Below, piece after piece: positions 1 through 6,920 of a stretch of DNA of 15,191 nucleotides. This DNA is from an uncultured Gemmatimonadota bacterium (GTDB lineage: Bacteria; Gemmatimonadota; Gemmatimonadetes; Gemmatimonadales; Gemmatimonadaceae). The stretch covers positions 1-15,191 of the forward strand of contig CAMPKM010000024.1 of assembly GCA_946887155.1 (NCBI GenBank). The letters are read 5' to 3'. The position numbers and the translations under genes were made by a program. The notes under the pieces are model-generated. The model saw nothing but the letters and a program-made list of their open reading frames with translations, did not search any database and was not told the DNA's origin. How positions within the stretch are numbered: position 1 is the stretch's first letter; every line of letters begins with the position of its first letter.

Positions 1-752
1 TGCTCCCGCGCGAAATCGGCGGCGATGCGGACGTCCTTGTCCATCAGCGCCAGCTTGAAGGTGCGCGGGAACGCGCGCGTCATCACGCGTTCCGGAAACA
101 GGTTCATCGATGTGTTCGAGCGGCCGCTGGAAGAGTTGATGACGTCGAGCGCCGTATCGGTCGCGACGCCGGCCTTCTGCAGGGCAACCAGTCCCTCGGC
201 CAGCGACCAGATGTGGATGCCTAACATCGCCTGGTTCACCGCCTTGACCGCGTGCCCCGCGCCGACCGGTCCGCACAACACGATCTTCTCGCCGAACGCC
301 TCGAGGATGGGGCGCGCGCGGGCCATGGTAGCCTCATCGCCGCCGCACATGATGGTCAGGATGCCCTTTGTGGCACCCGATACACCACCACTTACGGGGG
401 CGTCAACGAATCCAACACTGCGTTCCGCGATCCTGGCCGCGATGCGTCGCGACGTCGCCGGGTCGCCCGACGTACAATCGATGAGCGTCGACCCTGACGC
501 GAGCGCGTCGAACATGCCGTCGGGTCCATCGAGCAGCGATTCGACTTCGCGCGAAGTGGGCAGGCACGTGATCACGACCGCGGCATCGCGCACGGCTTCG
601 GCCGGTGTGGAAGTCGCTGTGGCCTTGTTGTCGCGGGCAAAGGCGCCCGCCCGGGACGCGGTCCGGTTCCAGACGAACAGGTCGTAGTGCGGCGCCAGGT
701 GCCGAGCCATCGGCGCGCCGATCGCGCCGAGCCCGAGGAATGCGACCTTCAT
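1..752 (-). CDS. NAD(P)-dependent beta-hydroxyacid dehydrogenase, HIBADH family (3' end cut by window)
   Basis: The first 250 residues are present; family members are usually about 290, so the end lies beyond base 1. The N-terminus carries a Rossmann dinucleotide site, GLGAIG at residues 7-12. DAPVSGG at 117-123 is the family substrate-binding signature. GAGHAVKAVNQ around 164-174 holds the expected catalytic Lys170 and Asn173. Family members oxidise 3-hydroxyisobutyrate (valine breakdown) or reduce tartronate semialdehyde, glyoxylate or succinic semialdehyde in the cytosol. The substrate cannot be fixed from the motifs. The start is the ATG at 752-750, which begins MKVAFLGLG, exactly where family members begin. 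There is no Shine-Dalgarno: the upstream TCAACTC repeat runs up to the start codon. The gene follows the HEAT-protein gene on the same strand after a 153-base gap, so a common transcript is possible but unproved. Confidence 0.9.
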   Translation of the reverse strand, partial: MKVAFLGLGAIGAPMARHLAPHYDLFVWNRTASRAGAFARDNKATATSTPAEAVRDAAVVITCLPTSREVESLLDGPDGMFDALASGSTLIDCTSGDPATSRRIAARIAERSVGFVDAPVSGGVSGATKGILTIMCGGDEATMARARPILEAFGEKIVLCGPVGAGHAVKAVNQAMLGIHIWSLAEGLVALQKAGVATDTALDVINSSSGRSNTSMNLFPERVMTRAFPRTFKLALMDKDVRIAADFARE

Positions 753-898
753 TGAGTTGATGAGTTGACGAGTGACCGAGTTGACGAGGGGTGGACAAAA
801 GATGTAGCGGGCGCAGCCAACGCACCACTCACTCAACCTGTCACCTGTTCAACTCGTCGACTCTCATCAACTCATCAACTCATTCAACTCTCCAACTC
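753..898. repeat. Inverted array of TCAACTC / GAGTTGA heptamers
   Basis: GAGTTGA occurs at 754-760, 762-768 and 778-784. Its complement TCAACTC occurs at 849-855, 867-873, 875-881 and 884-890, with a variant (CCAACTC) at 892-898. Units are mostly 8-9 bases apart. Segment 753-773 can pair with 863-883 at 19 of 21 positions, giving a long stem over a loop of about 89 bases. The array fills the space between two minus-strand genes and abuts the start codon at 752. Its role is unknown: it could act in RNA folding, as a terminator, or be a dispersed intergenic repeat. Confidence 0.75.
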
Positions 899-905
899 AT
901 CATTC

Positions 906-1490
906 CTAATGGACTGCTCCTAACGCCCACGCCACCGCCGCCCTCACCGTAGCATCGCGGTCGCCCAGGGCGCGCACCAGCGGCCGTGTGACCGTGGAAT
1001 CCCCGGTGAACCCGATGCCGATCGCGGCCAGCCTTCGCACCTGGGCCTCGTCGTCGCTCAGGGCCGACAGCAAGGCCGACCGTGCCGGCGCCAATTCACT
1101 CCGGCCCAGCATTCGCGCGGCGATGCGCGACACGCAGGCGTCGCCCGATCGCATGGCGGTCACGAGCTCCGGCACGAGTTCCGGCGCCTGGACTCGGCGG
1201 TGGATCACCATCGAGACGTTCCAGGCTACGCTGTCGCGATCAGGCGCCCTGTTCGATGACCAGGAATTGAACGACGAGAGCGCAATCTCGCACTGGATGG
1301 CGTTGGCGCTCCGCATACTCTCCAGGTACGCACGCAGATCGGCGGCCGTCGCGGCCGGATCGTGCTGTGACATCGCCGCCGAGGCCATGACGACCCTCGA
1401 TGGGACGATGCCTGATTCCCGCGCCCGCATGGCGATGGGGATGACGACCATCGCCGCCGCGAACGTCAGGACCGTTCGCGCGGCGCTCAT
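906..1490 (-). CDS. Small exported or membrane-anchored HEAT-repeat protein
   Basis: This is a 194-residue protein. The N-terminus has a hydrophobic stretch at about 6-22 after a short basic start, fitting a signal peptide or membrane anchor. The C-terminal part holds three short HEAT (PBS-lyase-type) repeats, with hallmarks near residues 120 (VSRIAARMLG), 151 (VRRLAAIGIG) and 182 (VRAAVAWALG), a 31-residue period. The region 45-115 is not recognised. HEAT arrays bind proteins, so an adaptor role is likely; no enzymatic motif is visible. Its ATG overlaps the TGA of the M56-HEAT gene (1487-1490), which implies translational coupling, and the repeats resemble those at the C-terminus of that protein. 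I infer that it works with the M56 protein outside the cytoplasmic membrane. It ends with TAG just before the repeat array. Confidence 0.85.
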   Translation of the reverse strand: MSAARTVLTFAAAMVVIPIAMRARESGIVPSRVVMASAAMSQHDPAATAADLRAYLESMRSANAIQCEIALSSFNSWSSNRAPDRDSVAWNVSMVIHRRVQAPELVPELVTAMRSGDACVSRIAARMLGRSELAPARSALLSALSDDEAQVRRLAAIGIGFTGDSTVTRPLVRALGDRDATVRAAVAWALGAVH

Positions 1491-3745
1491 CGCTTGTTCC
1501 GGTTGCCGAGCGCCTTGGCCGCACTTTCCCGGACGTCGGCGTTGGAATCCTTCAGCGCCGTCCGGAGGGCGGCGGTCACGGACGGATCGTCGAAATTGTC
1601 GAGCGATTCGACCACCGCCTGCCGCACCTCGACGTTGGTATCGCCGACGTGGTTGATGAGCGCGGTCAGCGCCGCCGGATCCTCGATGTGGCCTAACGCG
1701 TGAGCAACCTCGTGCCGCACCTGGGCGTCGCGGTCCTCCATCGCCCGGATGAGCTCCGGTGGAGCCGTCCGCAAACGGTCGATGTTGGTGAAGGCCGACG
1801 CGGCGGCACGGCGCACTTCGACATCGGCGTCGGACAGCGCCGCCGTGAAAGTGGCAACGGCACGGCGATCGGAGAGACTGCCCAGCGACTGGATGACCGC
1901 GCGCCGGATTTCCGGTTCCGGGTCACGAGCAATGGCAATCAACGCCGGCACAGCCTCGCTGTCGTCCATCGAGCCTAACGCCTCGGCCGCCGCCAGCCGC
2001 ACTTCGGCGTTGGCGTCGCGCAGGGCGCGCGTGACCGCCGGTACCGCGCGGCTGCCTTCCACGTTGTCGATCGCCTCGATCACCGCCCGCCGGACCCCGG
2101 CATCGTCGTCGCGATCGAGCACTCGGATGAGCGCATCGGTGGCAGCCGGGTCCTCGATGCTGGCGAGCGCCTCGGCCGCTTCCATGCGGACCGACGCCTC
2201 GGCGTCACGCTCCAGCGCCTGCGTGAGTACCGCCGTCGCGCGGGCGTCGTCGATGCTGCCCAGCGCGGACGCTGAGTTCTTGCGGACCTCGACATCCCGG
2301 TCACGCGATAGCGCCTCGGAGAGGGCTGGAATCGCCAGTGCGTCGGCGATCTCGCCCAGCGACCAGGCGGCGCTCCGCCTGACGACGGGACTTTCGTCCG
2401 TGCGGAGGACGTCCATCAGCGCGCGAACGGCGACGCTGTCCCGGGCATTCCCGAGCGCCTCGACAGCGGCATGTCGCACCGATGCCACCGGATCGCGAAG
2501 GGCCGCGGCAAGCGCACCAACAACGGACTCGCGCTCTCCGCTTTGAAGCGGCGCGCGCGGCGCGGAAGACGATTCTTCTTCGTGCTCCACGGTGCTCTCG
2601 TGTTCGACCTTGTCGTCCGATGCAACTGTGGACGTGCTCTGATCCAGCGAGTAGTTGGTGATTTCCTTCGGTGAAGTGGGCGCCGCGTCCGACGTGGGCG
2701 CCGCGTCCATGGATGCGACGCCGAGGCTGAGGCCGCCGACGAGGATCACGGTTCCTACGGCCCCTCGTGCGCTGGGCATTGTGCCTCCAGATTCGAGAAT
2801 CGCGAGCATGCGCCCCTCGAATTCCGAGCGGCGCGCCAGCGGCATGAGCGGTGCGGGATGCCAGGCCCGACGGGACTGGCGAACGATGTCGAGCAGATGG
2901 GCGGCGTAATCCGACGGCTTTGCGCCCGCGTTCACGACCCGATCGTCCGTGGCGCGCTCCGCCTCGGCACGGAGTCGAGCGGCGGCCAGCCACACGAGTG
3001 GGTTGAACCAGTAGACGGTGCGCGCGACTTCGGAGAGCAGGTGCGGCACGATGTCCATGCGCCTGATGTGACTCAGTTCATGCAGCAGCACGACCTCGAT
3101 CCGCTCCGCCGACCAGGTGGATGACTCGTCAGGCAGCAGCACGACGGGTCGGCGCCAGCCGGCGGCACACGGCATGGCAACCTTCGAGCTCACGATCACT
3201 CGCGGGACGTCGTGGAGCCCGAGTCGGGCCGCGCATGCTTCAGCCAGTTCCGCGGTTTCGCGCGACGATTCGACGCCACTCCGCCGCAGGCGGGCCAGTG
3301 CGATGAAACCCGCGATGAGCCGGAGGGCAAAGATGCCCACGCCGAGTAACCAGATGGATACCGCCCAACCCACCGCGCTCAGGCCTTCGTACCATGGCGG
3401 CTCGTTGGTCGGCGTCACTGGCGGCGTAGCGGAGAGATCCGACGACGACAGCGCCGACTGATCGATGCTCGAAGCGGAGGCGTCAGCAATCGAGGGATCT
3501 TTGTCCGAAGGTGGCGTGAGGCGTTGAGCGGAGATTCCCGAGACGCGTTTGGGCACGTTGACCGCCACGGTGACGGGGGCAATGATCGCGAGCAGTGGCA
3601 TCGCCACGACGGCAGCAAGCGCGCTGGCCCACAATACATGGCGCACGGCAGCGGCCTGCGGTCGCAGCAGCCGGGCGACGATGAACGCGATGGACAGCAG
3701 GAGGGCGCCGCGCCATGCTGCATCGGGAAGCCAGGTGAATTCCAT
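1487..3745 (-). CDS. M56 (BlaR1/MecR1-type) membrane metallopeptidase with C-terminal HEAT-repeat domain
   Basis: The protein has 752 residues. Membrane segments lie at about 11-28, 37-63 and 124-152, and another at about 329-346. Between the last two sits the M56 zinc-protease domain with HELSH at 222-226, followed by WFNPLVWLAAARLRAEAER (246-264), which supplies the probable third zinc ligand (a Glu in EAERATDD). In BlaR1 this domain is cytoplasmic and leads to cleavage of the BlaI repressor, and a penicillin-binding sensor follows the last helix. Here that sensor is absent. After an acidic, Ser-rich linker (about 347-404) come eleven HEAT repeats, with VRxxAxxAL-type motifs starting at 423, 455, 487, 519, 551, 582, 613, 644, 676, 707 and 738. 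By BlaR1 topology these should be extracytoplasmic. The gene starts directly after the repressor's TAA, with a strong AGGAGGG Shine-Dalgarno at 3753-3759, 7 bases from the ATG. The input signal is unknown. Confidence 0.93.
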   Translation of the reverse strand: MEFTWLPDAAWRGALLLSIAFIVARLLRPQAAAVRHVLWASALAAVVAMPLLAIIAPVTVAVNVPKRVSGISAQRLTPPSDKDPSIADASASSIDQSALSSSDLSATPPVTPTNEPPWYEGLSAVGWAVSIWLLGVGIFALRLIAGFIALARLRRSGVESSRETAELAEACAARLGLHDVPRVIVSSKVAMPCAAGWRRPVVLLPDESSTWSAERIEVVLLHELSHIRRMDIVPHLLSEVARTVYWFNPLVWLAAARLRAEAERATDDRVVNAGAKPSDYAAHLLDIVRQSRRAWHPAPLMPLARRSEFEGRMLAILESGGTMPSARGAVGTVILVGGLSLGVASMDAAPTSDAAPTSPKEITNYSLDQSTSTVASDDKVEHESTVEHEEESSSAPRAPLQSGERESVVGALAAALRDPVASVRHAAVEALGNARDSVAVRALMDVLRTDESPVVRRSAAWSLGEIADALAIPALSEALSRDRDVEVRKNSASALGSIDDARATAVLTQALERDAEASVRMEAAEALASIEDPAATDALIRVLDRDDDAGVRRAVIEAIDNVEGSRAVPAVTRALRDANAEVRLAAAEALGSMDDSEAVPALIAIARDPEPEIRRAVIQSLGSLSDRRAVATFTAALSDADVEVRRAAASAFTNIDRLRTAPPELIRAMEDRDAQVRHEVAHALGHIEDPAALTALINHVGDTNVEVRQAVVESLDNFDDPSVTAALRTALKDSNADVRESAAKALGNRNKR

Positions 3746-4150
3746 TTATCGTCCCTCCTGTCGTGCCGCGCGGATGCGCTTGGCGAGCGCATCGAGTCGA
3801 TCGGGGTCGAGGTTAGCGTCGGACAGGTTGGCCAGCGCCACCACGGCCCGGTCGACCGATCCGTCGAAGAACGTGTCCACCAACTGCTTCATCGCCGTCC
3901 GCCGCGCCCGCTCAGCGGGGACGGCGGGCCGGTAGACATAGCGGGGTCCGTCCGTTTCCTGGGTGAGGAAACCCTTGTCGCGGAGCTTTCCCAGCATTGC
4001 CCTTACGGCGGAATACGTCGGCGGGTTTGGGAGGGCCTCGAGGACATCAGCGACGGTAGCCGCACCCAGCCGGTAGACGATTTCGATGATCTGCCGCTCC
4101 CGGCGGCCGACATCCAACGGATTGGCGGACGATTTGCGCTGTGGTGTCAT
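3746..4150 (-). CDS. BlaI/MecI-family winged-helix repressor
   Basis: This is a 134-residue protein of normal family length. A winged-helix DNA-binding domain spans about 14-75: ERQIIEIVYRLG, then ATVADVLEAL, then the recognition helix TYSAVRAMLGKLRDKGFL. The C-terminal part contains the family motif QLVDTFFDGS (89-98) and a dimerisation region. In staphylococcal BlaI/MecI the protease-linked cut is Asn-Phe in the C-terminal domain. By eye, Asn108-Leu109 aligns there, but this is only a suggestion. The gene is first in an operon with the M56-HEAT protease and is followed without a gap by its ATG, the classic repressor/sensor pairing. Two palindromes directly upstream are the likely operator, so it should repress its own operon. 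A GGAG 10 bases before the ATG can serve as ribosome binding site and lies in the centre of the proximal palindrome. Regulated targets beyond this operon cannot be told. Confidence 0.93.
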   Translation of the reverse strand: MTPQRKSSANPLDVGRRERQIIEIVYRLGAATVADVLEALPNPPTYSAVRAMLGKLRDKGFLTQETDGPRYVYRPAVPAERARRTAMKQLVDTFFDGSVDRAVVALANLSDANLDPDRLDALAKRIRAARQEGR

Positions 4151-4155
4151 TTTAG

Positions 4156-4192
4156 TGCTACTCCAGTAGCATCAGGTGCTACTAGAGTAGCA
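4156..4192. promoter_or_regulatory. Tandem operator palindromes for the BlaI-type repressor
   Basis: Two 16-bp palindromes share perfect TGCTACT and AGTAGCA arms around a 2-base centre: TGCTACTCCAGTAGCA at 4156-4171 and TGCTACTAGAGTAGCA at 4177-4192. Their centres are 21 bp apart, two helical turns, so two dimers would sit on the same face of the DNA. The sites lie between the predicted -35 box and the start codon. The proximal one covers the Shine-Dalgarno and the distal one the predicted -10. Dyads in front of BlaI-family genes are normally the repressor's own operators; binding here is inferred. Confidence 0.82.
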
Positions 4193-4213
4193 TGATTTGG
4201 TTTGTGGAGTCAA
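4184..4213 (-). promoter_or_regulatory. Candidate promoter of the repressor/M56 operon
   Basis: On the minus strand TTGACT (4213-4208) is followed after 18 bases by TACTCT (4189-4184). The -35 is good and the -10 weak (three of six matches). The -10 lies inside the distal operator palindrome, which would let a bound repressor block RNA polymerase. Confidence 0.45.
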
Positions 4214-4519
4214 GTAGGGGCGATAAGAACGGGTAAGGCAGGAACGCGGGCTGCACTGGTGGCGCAGATGAACACCGATACCCTGTGAAAAACAGAACCC
4301 GCGTCCAGGACTTCTCGCAGAAGTAAAGAGATCCCGGGCGCGGGTTCTGCTTTTCACTGGTGTATCCGTGTTCTTCCGTGTCCTCAGCGCAGTCCGTGTT
4401 CTGCCTTACCGTCCCTATCTCCCCGCTACCAGCGAAAATCGCTTGTAGCCGCCTGACGACACTCATAACTTGCCCGCGAAATCGCTCACCAAGCGCAAGC
4501 CCTTGGCAGGACGTGACGT
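4214..4519. other. Non-coding gap between divergent repressor and mgtE genes
   Basis: I see no credible gene here; open frames across it are short and lack motifs. The central part is the palindromic element at 4270-4373. Further right, TTGTAG (4443-4448) and CATAAC (4464-4469) are 15 bases apart. They are at best a poor candidate promoter for mgtE. The rest, including variants of CCGTGTTCT, looks like ordinary intergenic sequence. Confidence 0.6.
4270..4373. repeat. 104-nt palindromic intergenic element (element A)
   Basis: The inner arms are 4285-4303 (GTGAAAAACAGAACCCGCG) and 4339-4357, which pair at 18 of 19 positions. With a few mismatches and one gap the pairing extends to 4270 and 4373. 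The 35-base loop (4304-4338) begins TCCAGG, ends CCCGGG and contains a small nested hairpin, CTTCT-CGC-AGAAG. There is no T-run beside it, so it is not an ordinary terminator for either neighbour, and the neighbours diverge. The architecture and loop resemble the element at 9781-9851, suggesting a dispersed palindromic family (REP/MITE-like). Confidence 0.75.
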
Positions 4520-5905
4520 ATGACGCCAGCCCAGCATAAGCCCGACCGCCCGATCGCGGCGTTGCTCGTCCCCGACATACTCGACCTGCTGGAAGAGGCG
4601 CCGGGCAGCCTGGCCGCGGAAACGGAAGAATTGCACGCGGCTGATCTCGCCGACGTCGTCGAGGCGTTACCGCCCGATCGCGTGGGTGACGTCCTGCGCG
4701 CGTTGTCGCCCAATCGGGCCGCACAGGTCATCGAGTACCTCGATGTAGAGCTGCGCGCCGAGTTCCTGGAGCACGCTACGGCGGAACAGGCTGCCGAGAT
4801 CATTTCGGAGATGACGCCTGACGACCGGGCGGACATCCTGGAGGATCTCGAGGAGGCAAAGGCAGACGAGATCCTCCACGACCTGACGGAGGAGGCGAGG
4901 GAAGAAACCCAAAAGCTGCTCCAGTACGAGCCGGACACGGCCGGCGGCCTGATGACGACCGAGTTTGCGTCGGTGGATCAGGGGGCAAGTATCGAGACGG
5001 CCTTGTCGGACGTCCGCGCCGCGGCACGGTCGGGGCGGCGCGAATCGATGCATGCGATCTATGTGGTCGATGCCGACGGCAAGCTGGTCGGCGTCATGTC
5101 GCTGCGCGAGCTGGTGGCGGCGCCCGAGGGCGCCACCGTGGCCAACGTCATGCATCGCGAACTGGTGGCCGTGCCGGTTTCGGCCGACCGCGAGGAAGTT
5201 GCGCGGATTACCTCAGAATACGACCTCGTCGTGGTGCCGGTGGTCGACGGATTCAACAGGATCGTTGGGGTCATCACTGTCGACGACGTCATTGACGCTA
5301 TTGTCGAGGAACAGACGGAGGATGTGCAGCGCCTGGGTGCCGTGCAACCGCTGGAAGATCCCTACTTCGTGGCCAGCTTCTGGGATGTGCTCAAGCGGCG
5401 CGTCGGCTGGCTGGTAGTCCTGTTCCTGGGCGGAATCTTCACCAGTACGGCGATGGATTCGCACCAGGCGACACTCAATGCCGTGACTTACCTCGCCACG
5501 TTTCTACCGCTCGTCATCAGTTCCGGTGGAAACTCCGGGTCGCAGTCTGCCACGCTCATCATTCGGGCCCTCGCTGTGGGGGACGTCGAGATAAGCGACG
5601 CGCTGCGGGTGTTCCTGCGCGAGCTGGGGCAGGGGTTGGCGTTAGGCGCCTGCCTGGGGATCATCGGGTTCGCTCTCGTCATGGTCGGTACGTCTCACGG
5701 TCCGCGCTTTGGCGCCGTGGTGGCAACTTCGATCATCCTCGTCGTGATCGCGGGCACCGTCGTCGGGTCGATGTTGCCGTTGCTGCTCCACCGCGTCGGG
5801 TTCGATCCTGCTGTCGCTTCGTCGCCGTTCGTGGCGTCCATCGTCGACGTCACGGGGATTGTCGTGTATTTCACCGTCGCGCGCCTGCTACTCGGACTTG
5901 CGTGA
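4520..5905 (+). CDS. mgtE: Magnesium transporter MgtE
   Basis: The protein has 461 residues, the normal MgtE length. An N-terminal helical superhelix domain (about 35-140) holds acidic repeats such as MTPDDRADILEDL. A CBS pair follows at about 143-262, with LVGVMSLREL and IVGVITVDDVIDAI as the two core motifs. A connecting helix then leads to five membrane segments (about 295-461). The pore signature PLVISSGGNSGSQS is at 330-343. FDPAVASSPFVASIVDVTG at 428-446 contains the family's conserved Asp (Asp443), which lies in the Mg2+ pore of Thermus MgtE. MgtE is a Mg2+-gated channel of the inner membrane; the N and CBS domains sense cytosolic Mg2+. The ATG at 4520 has only a weak GGCAGGA upstream. 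The next gene overlaps by 4 bases. No Mg2+ riboswitch was recognised in the leader. Confidence 0.96.
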   Translation: MTPAQHKPDRPIAALLVPDILDLLEEAPGSLAAETEELHAADLADVVEALPPDRVGDVLRALSPNRAAQVIEYLDVELRAEFLEHATAEQAAEIISEMTPDDRADILEDLEEAKADEILHDLTEEAREETQKLLQYEPDTAGGLMTTEFASVDQGASIETALSDVRAAARSGRRESMHAIYVVDADGKLVGVMSLRELVAAPEGATVANVMHRELVAVPVSADREEVARITSEYDLVVVPVVDGFNRIVGVITVDDVIDAIVEEQTEDVQRLGAVQPLEDPYFVASFWDVLKRRVGWLVVLFLGGIFTSTAMDSHQATLNAVTYLATFLPLVISSGGNSGSQSATLIIRALAVGDVEISDALRVFLRELGQGLALGACLGIIGFALVMVGTSHGPRFGAVVATSIILVVIAGTVVGSMLPLLLHRVGFDPAVASSPFVASIVDVTGIVVYFTVARLLLGLA

Positions 5906-6813
5906 GCGAGGCCGCCACGCGGGGATTTGCGACGCTGACGCTGGTAGGCGCTGCGTTCGGCTTTTCGACCATCACGATCTTTACCGCGTTGCTGGGTGGA
6001 GCCGGCATTCCGCTGTTGACTGCGATGGCCGGGAGGTACGTCTTTGCCAGCCTCGTGCTGATCCCGGCCGCGGGAGGTTTCGCGGCGATGCGGCTGCCCC
6101 GGCGTCGCCAGCTCGAACTGGCCGGCATCGGGGGGATGGGACAGGCGGTGATCGCGTTCCTGAGCCTGTCGGCGCTCGAGTTCATTCCCGCGGCGACACT
6201 GGTTTTCCTGTTCTACACCTTTCCGGTGTTCGTGGCGCTTCGCGCCGCATGGCTCGGCACCGAGCGATTGACCGGCACGCGGATTTTTTCGCTGGCCCTG
6301 TCGTTTGCGGGCATCGGCGTGATGGTGGGCTGGCCGGGGGCCGGCGGGCTCCATCCGTTAGGCGCGCTGCTGGCCCTGTCGGGGGCGATCGTCTATGCGC
6401 TGTTCATTCCGCTGATCGACCAGTTGCGCACCGGCGTGAGCGCGGTGGTATCGACGGCCTGGGTGTCGATCGGCGCGATGACGATCTTCCTGTTGGCGGG
6501 GCTCGTCGCGAACCAGCTGGTCCTGCCGTCGACCGTGTTACCGTGGACATGGCTGGTCGGCCTGGGGACACTGAGCACCGCGATTGCGTTCACACTCTTC
6601 CTGCGCGGGTTGCAGGTGGTGGGTCCGGTTCAAACCGCCATCGTCACGACCGCGGAGCCATTCTTTGTTTCGGCGATGGGTGCGCTGTTTCTCGGGCAGC
6701 CTATCGAACTCCGAACGATCGTCGGGGGTTCGTTGATCGCCATCGCTGTCCTGAACCTTCAGCGGCCAATAACGAGTGAACGGCAACCGACTGGAGAACC
6801 GAGTCATCGCTGA
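5902..6813 (+). CDS. EamA/DMT-family transporter
   Basis: This 303-residue, very hydrophobic protein has about ten predicted membrane helices arranged as two EamA halves (about 9-138 and 150-290). Typical features are GRYVFASLVLIP in helix 2, and ALEFIPAATLVFLFYTFPVF in the first half echoed by GLQVVGPVQTAIVTTAEPFF in the second. Drug/metabolite exporters of this type move amino acids, nucleotide derivatives or other small metabolites across the inner membrane; the substrate is not deducible. The GTG start at 5902 overlaps the TGA of mgtE (GTGA, 5902-5905), so translation is probably coupled and the two share a transcript. Why a Mg2+ channel and a DMT exporter are paired is not evident. The polar tail after about residue 290 is probably cytoplasmic. 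Confidence 0.92.
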   Translation: MSEAATRGFATLTLVGAAFGFSTITIFTALLGGAGIPLLTAMAGRYVFASLVLIPAAGGFAAMRLPRRRQLELAGIGGMGQAVIAFLSLSALEFIPAATLVFLFYTFPVFVALRAAWLGTERLTGTRIFSLALSFAGIGVMVGWPGAGGLHPLGALLALSGAIVYALFIPLIDQLRTGVSAVVSTAWVSIGAMTIFLLAGLVANQLVLPSTVLPWTWLVGLGTLSTAIAFTLFLRGLQVVGPVQTAIVTTAEPFFVSAMGALFLGQPIELRTIVGGSLIAIAVLNLQRPITSERQPTGEPSHR

Positions 6814-6920
6814 TTACACGAATCAACGCAAACAACGCTTCGCGAGATCCGCCGTTTCCGCAAGATTCGCGTCAGGGGGTTAGCTGTCGCGGCTCCGAGG
6901 AATTCCGGGTCAGGTCATTG
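6814..6920. other. Short convergent intergenic gap with a weak hairpin
   Basis: This gap separates the ends of the EamA gene and the acyl-CoA dehydrogenase gene. CGCGA at 6841-6845 can pair with TCGCG at 6867-6871 around imperfectly paired bases. Position suggests a bidirectional terminator, but there is no T-run and the inner stem is poor. Confidence 0.3.

Noticed and set aside
1749..2546. 265-residue plus-strand open frame inside the M56-HEAT gene
   Set aside because: It is antisense to the HEAT repeats; its Ser/Ala/Arg-rich, low-complexity translation mirrors the repeats and has no motif or ribosome site.
1487..3745. Calling the M56 protein BlaR1 and inferring beta-lactam resistance
   Set aside because: The C-terminal region shows HEAT repeats only, without the SxxK, SxN and KTG motifs of a penicillin-binding sensor, and no beta-lactamase gene is nearby.
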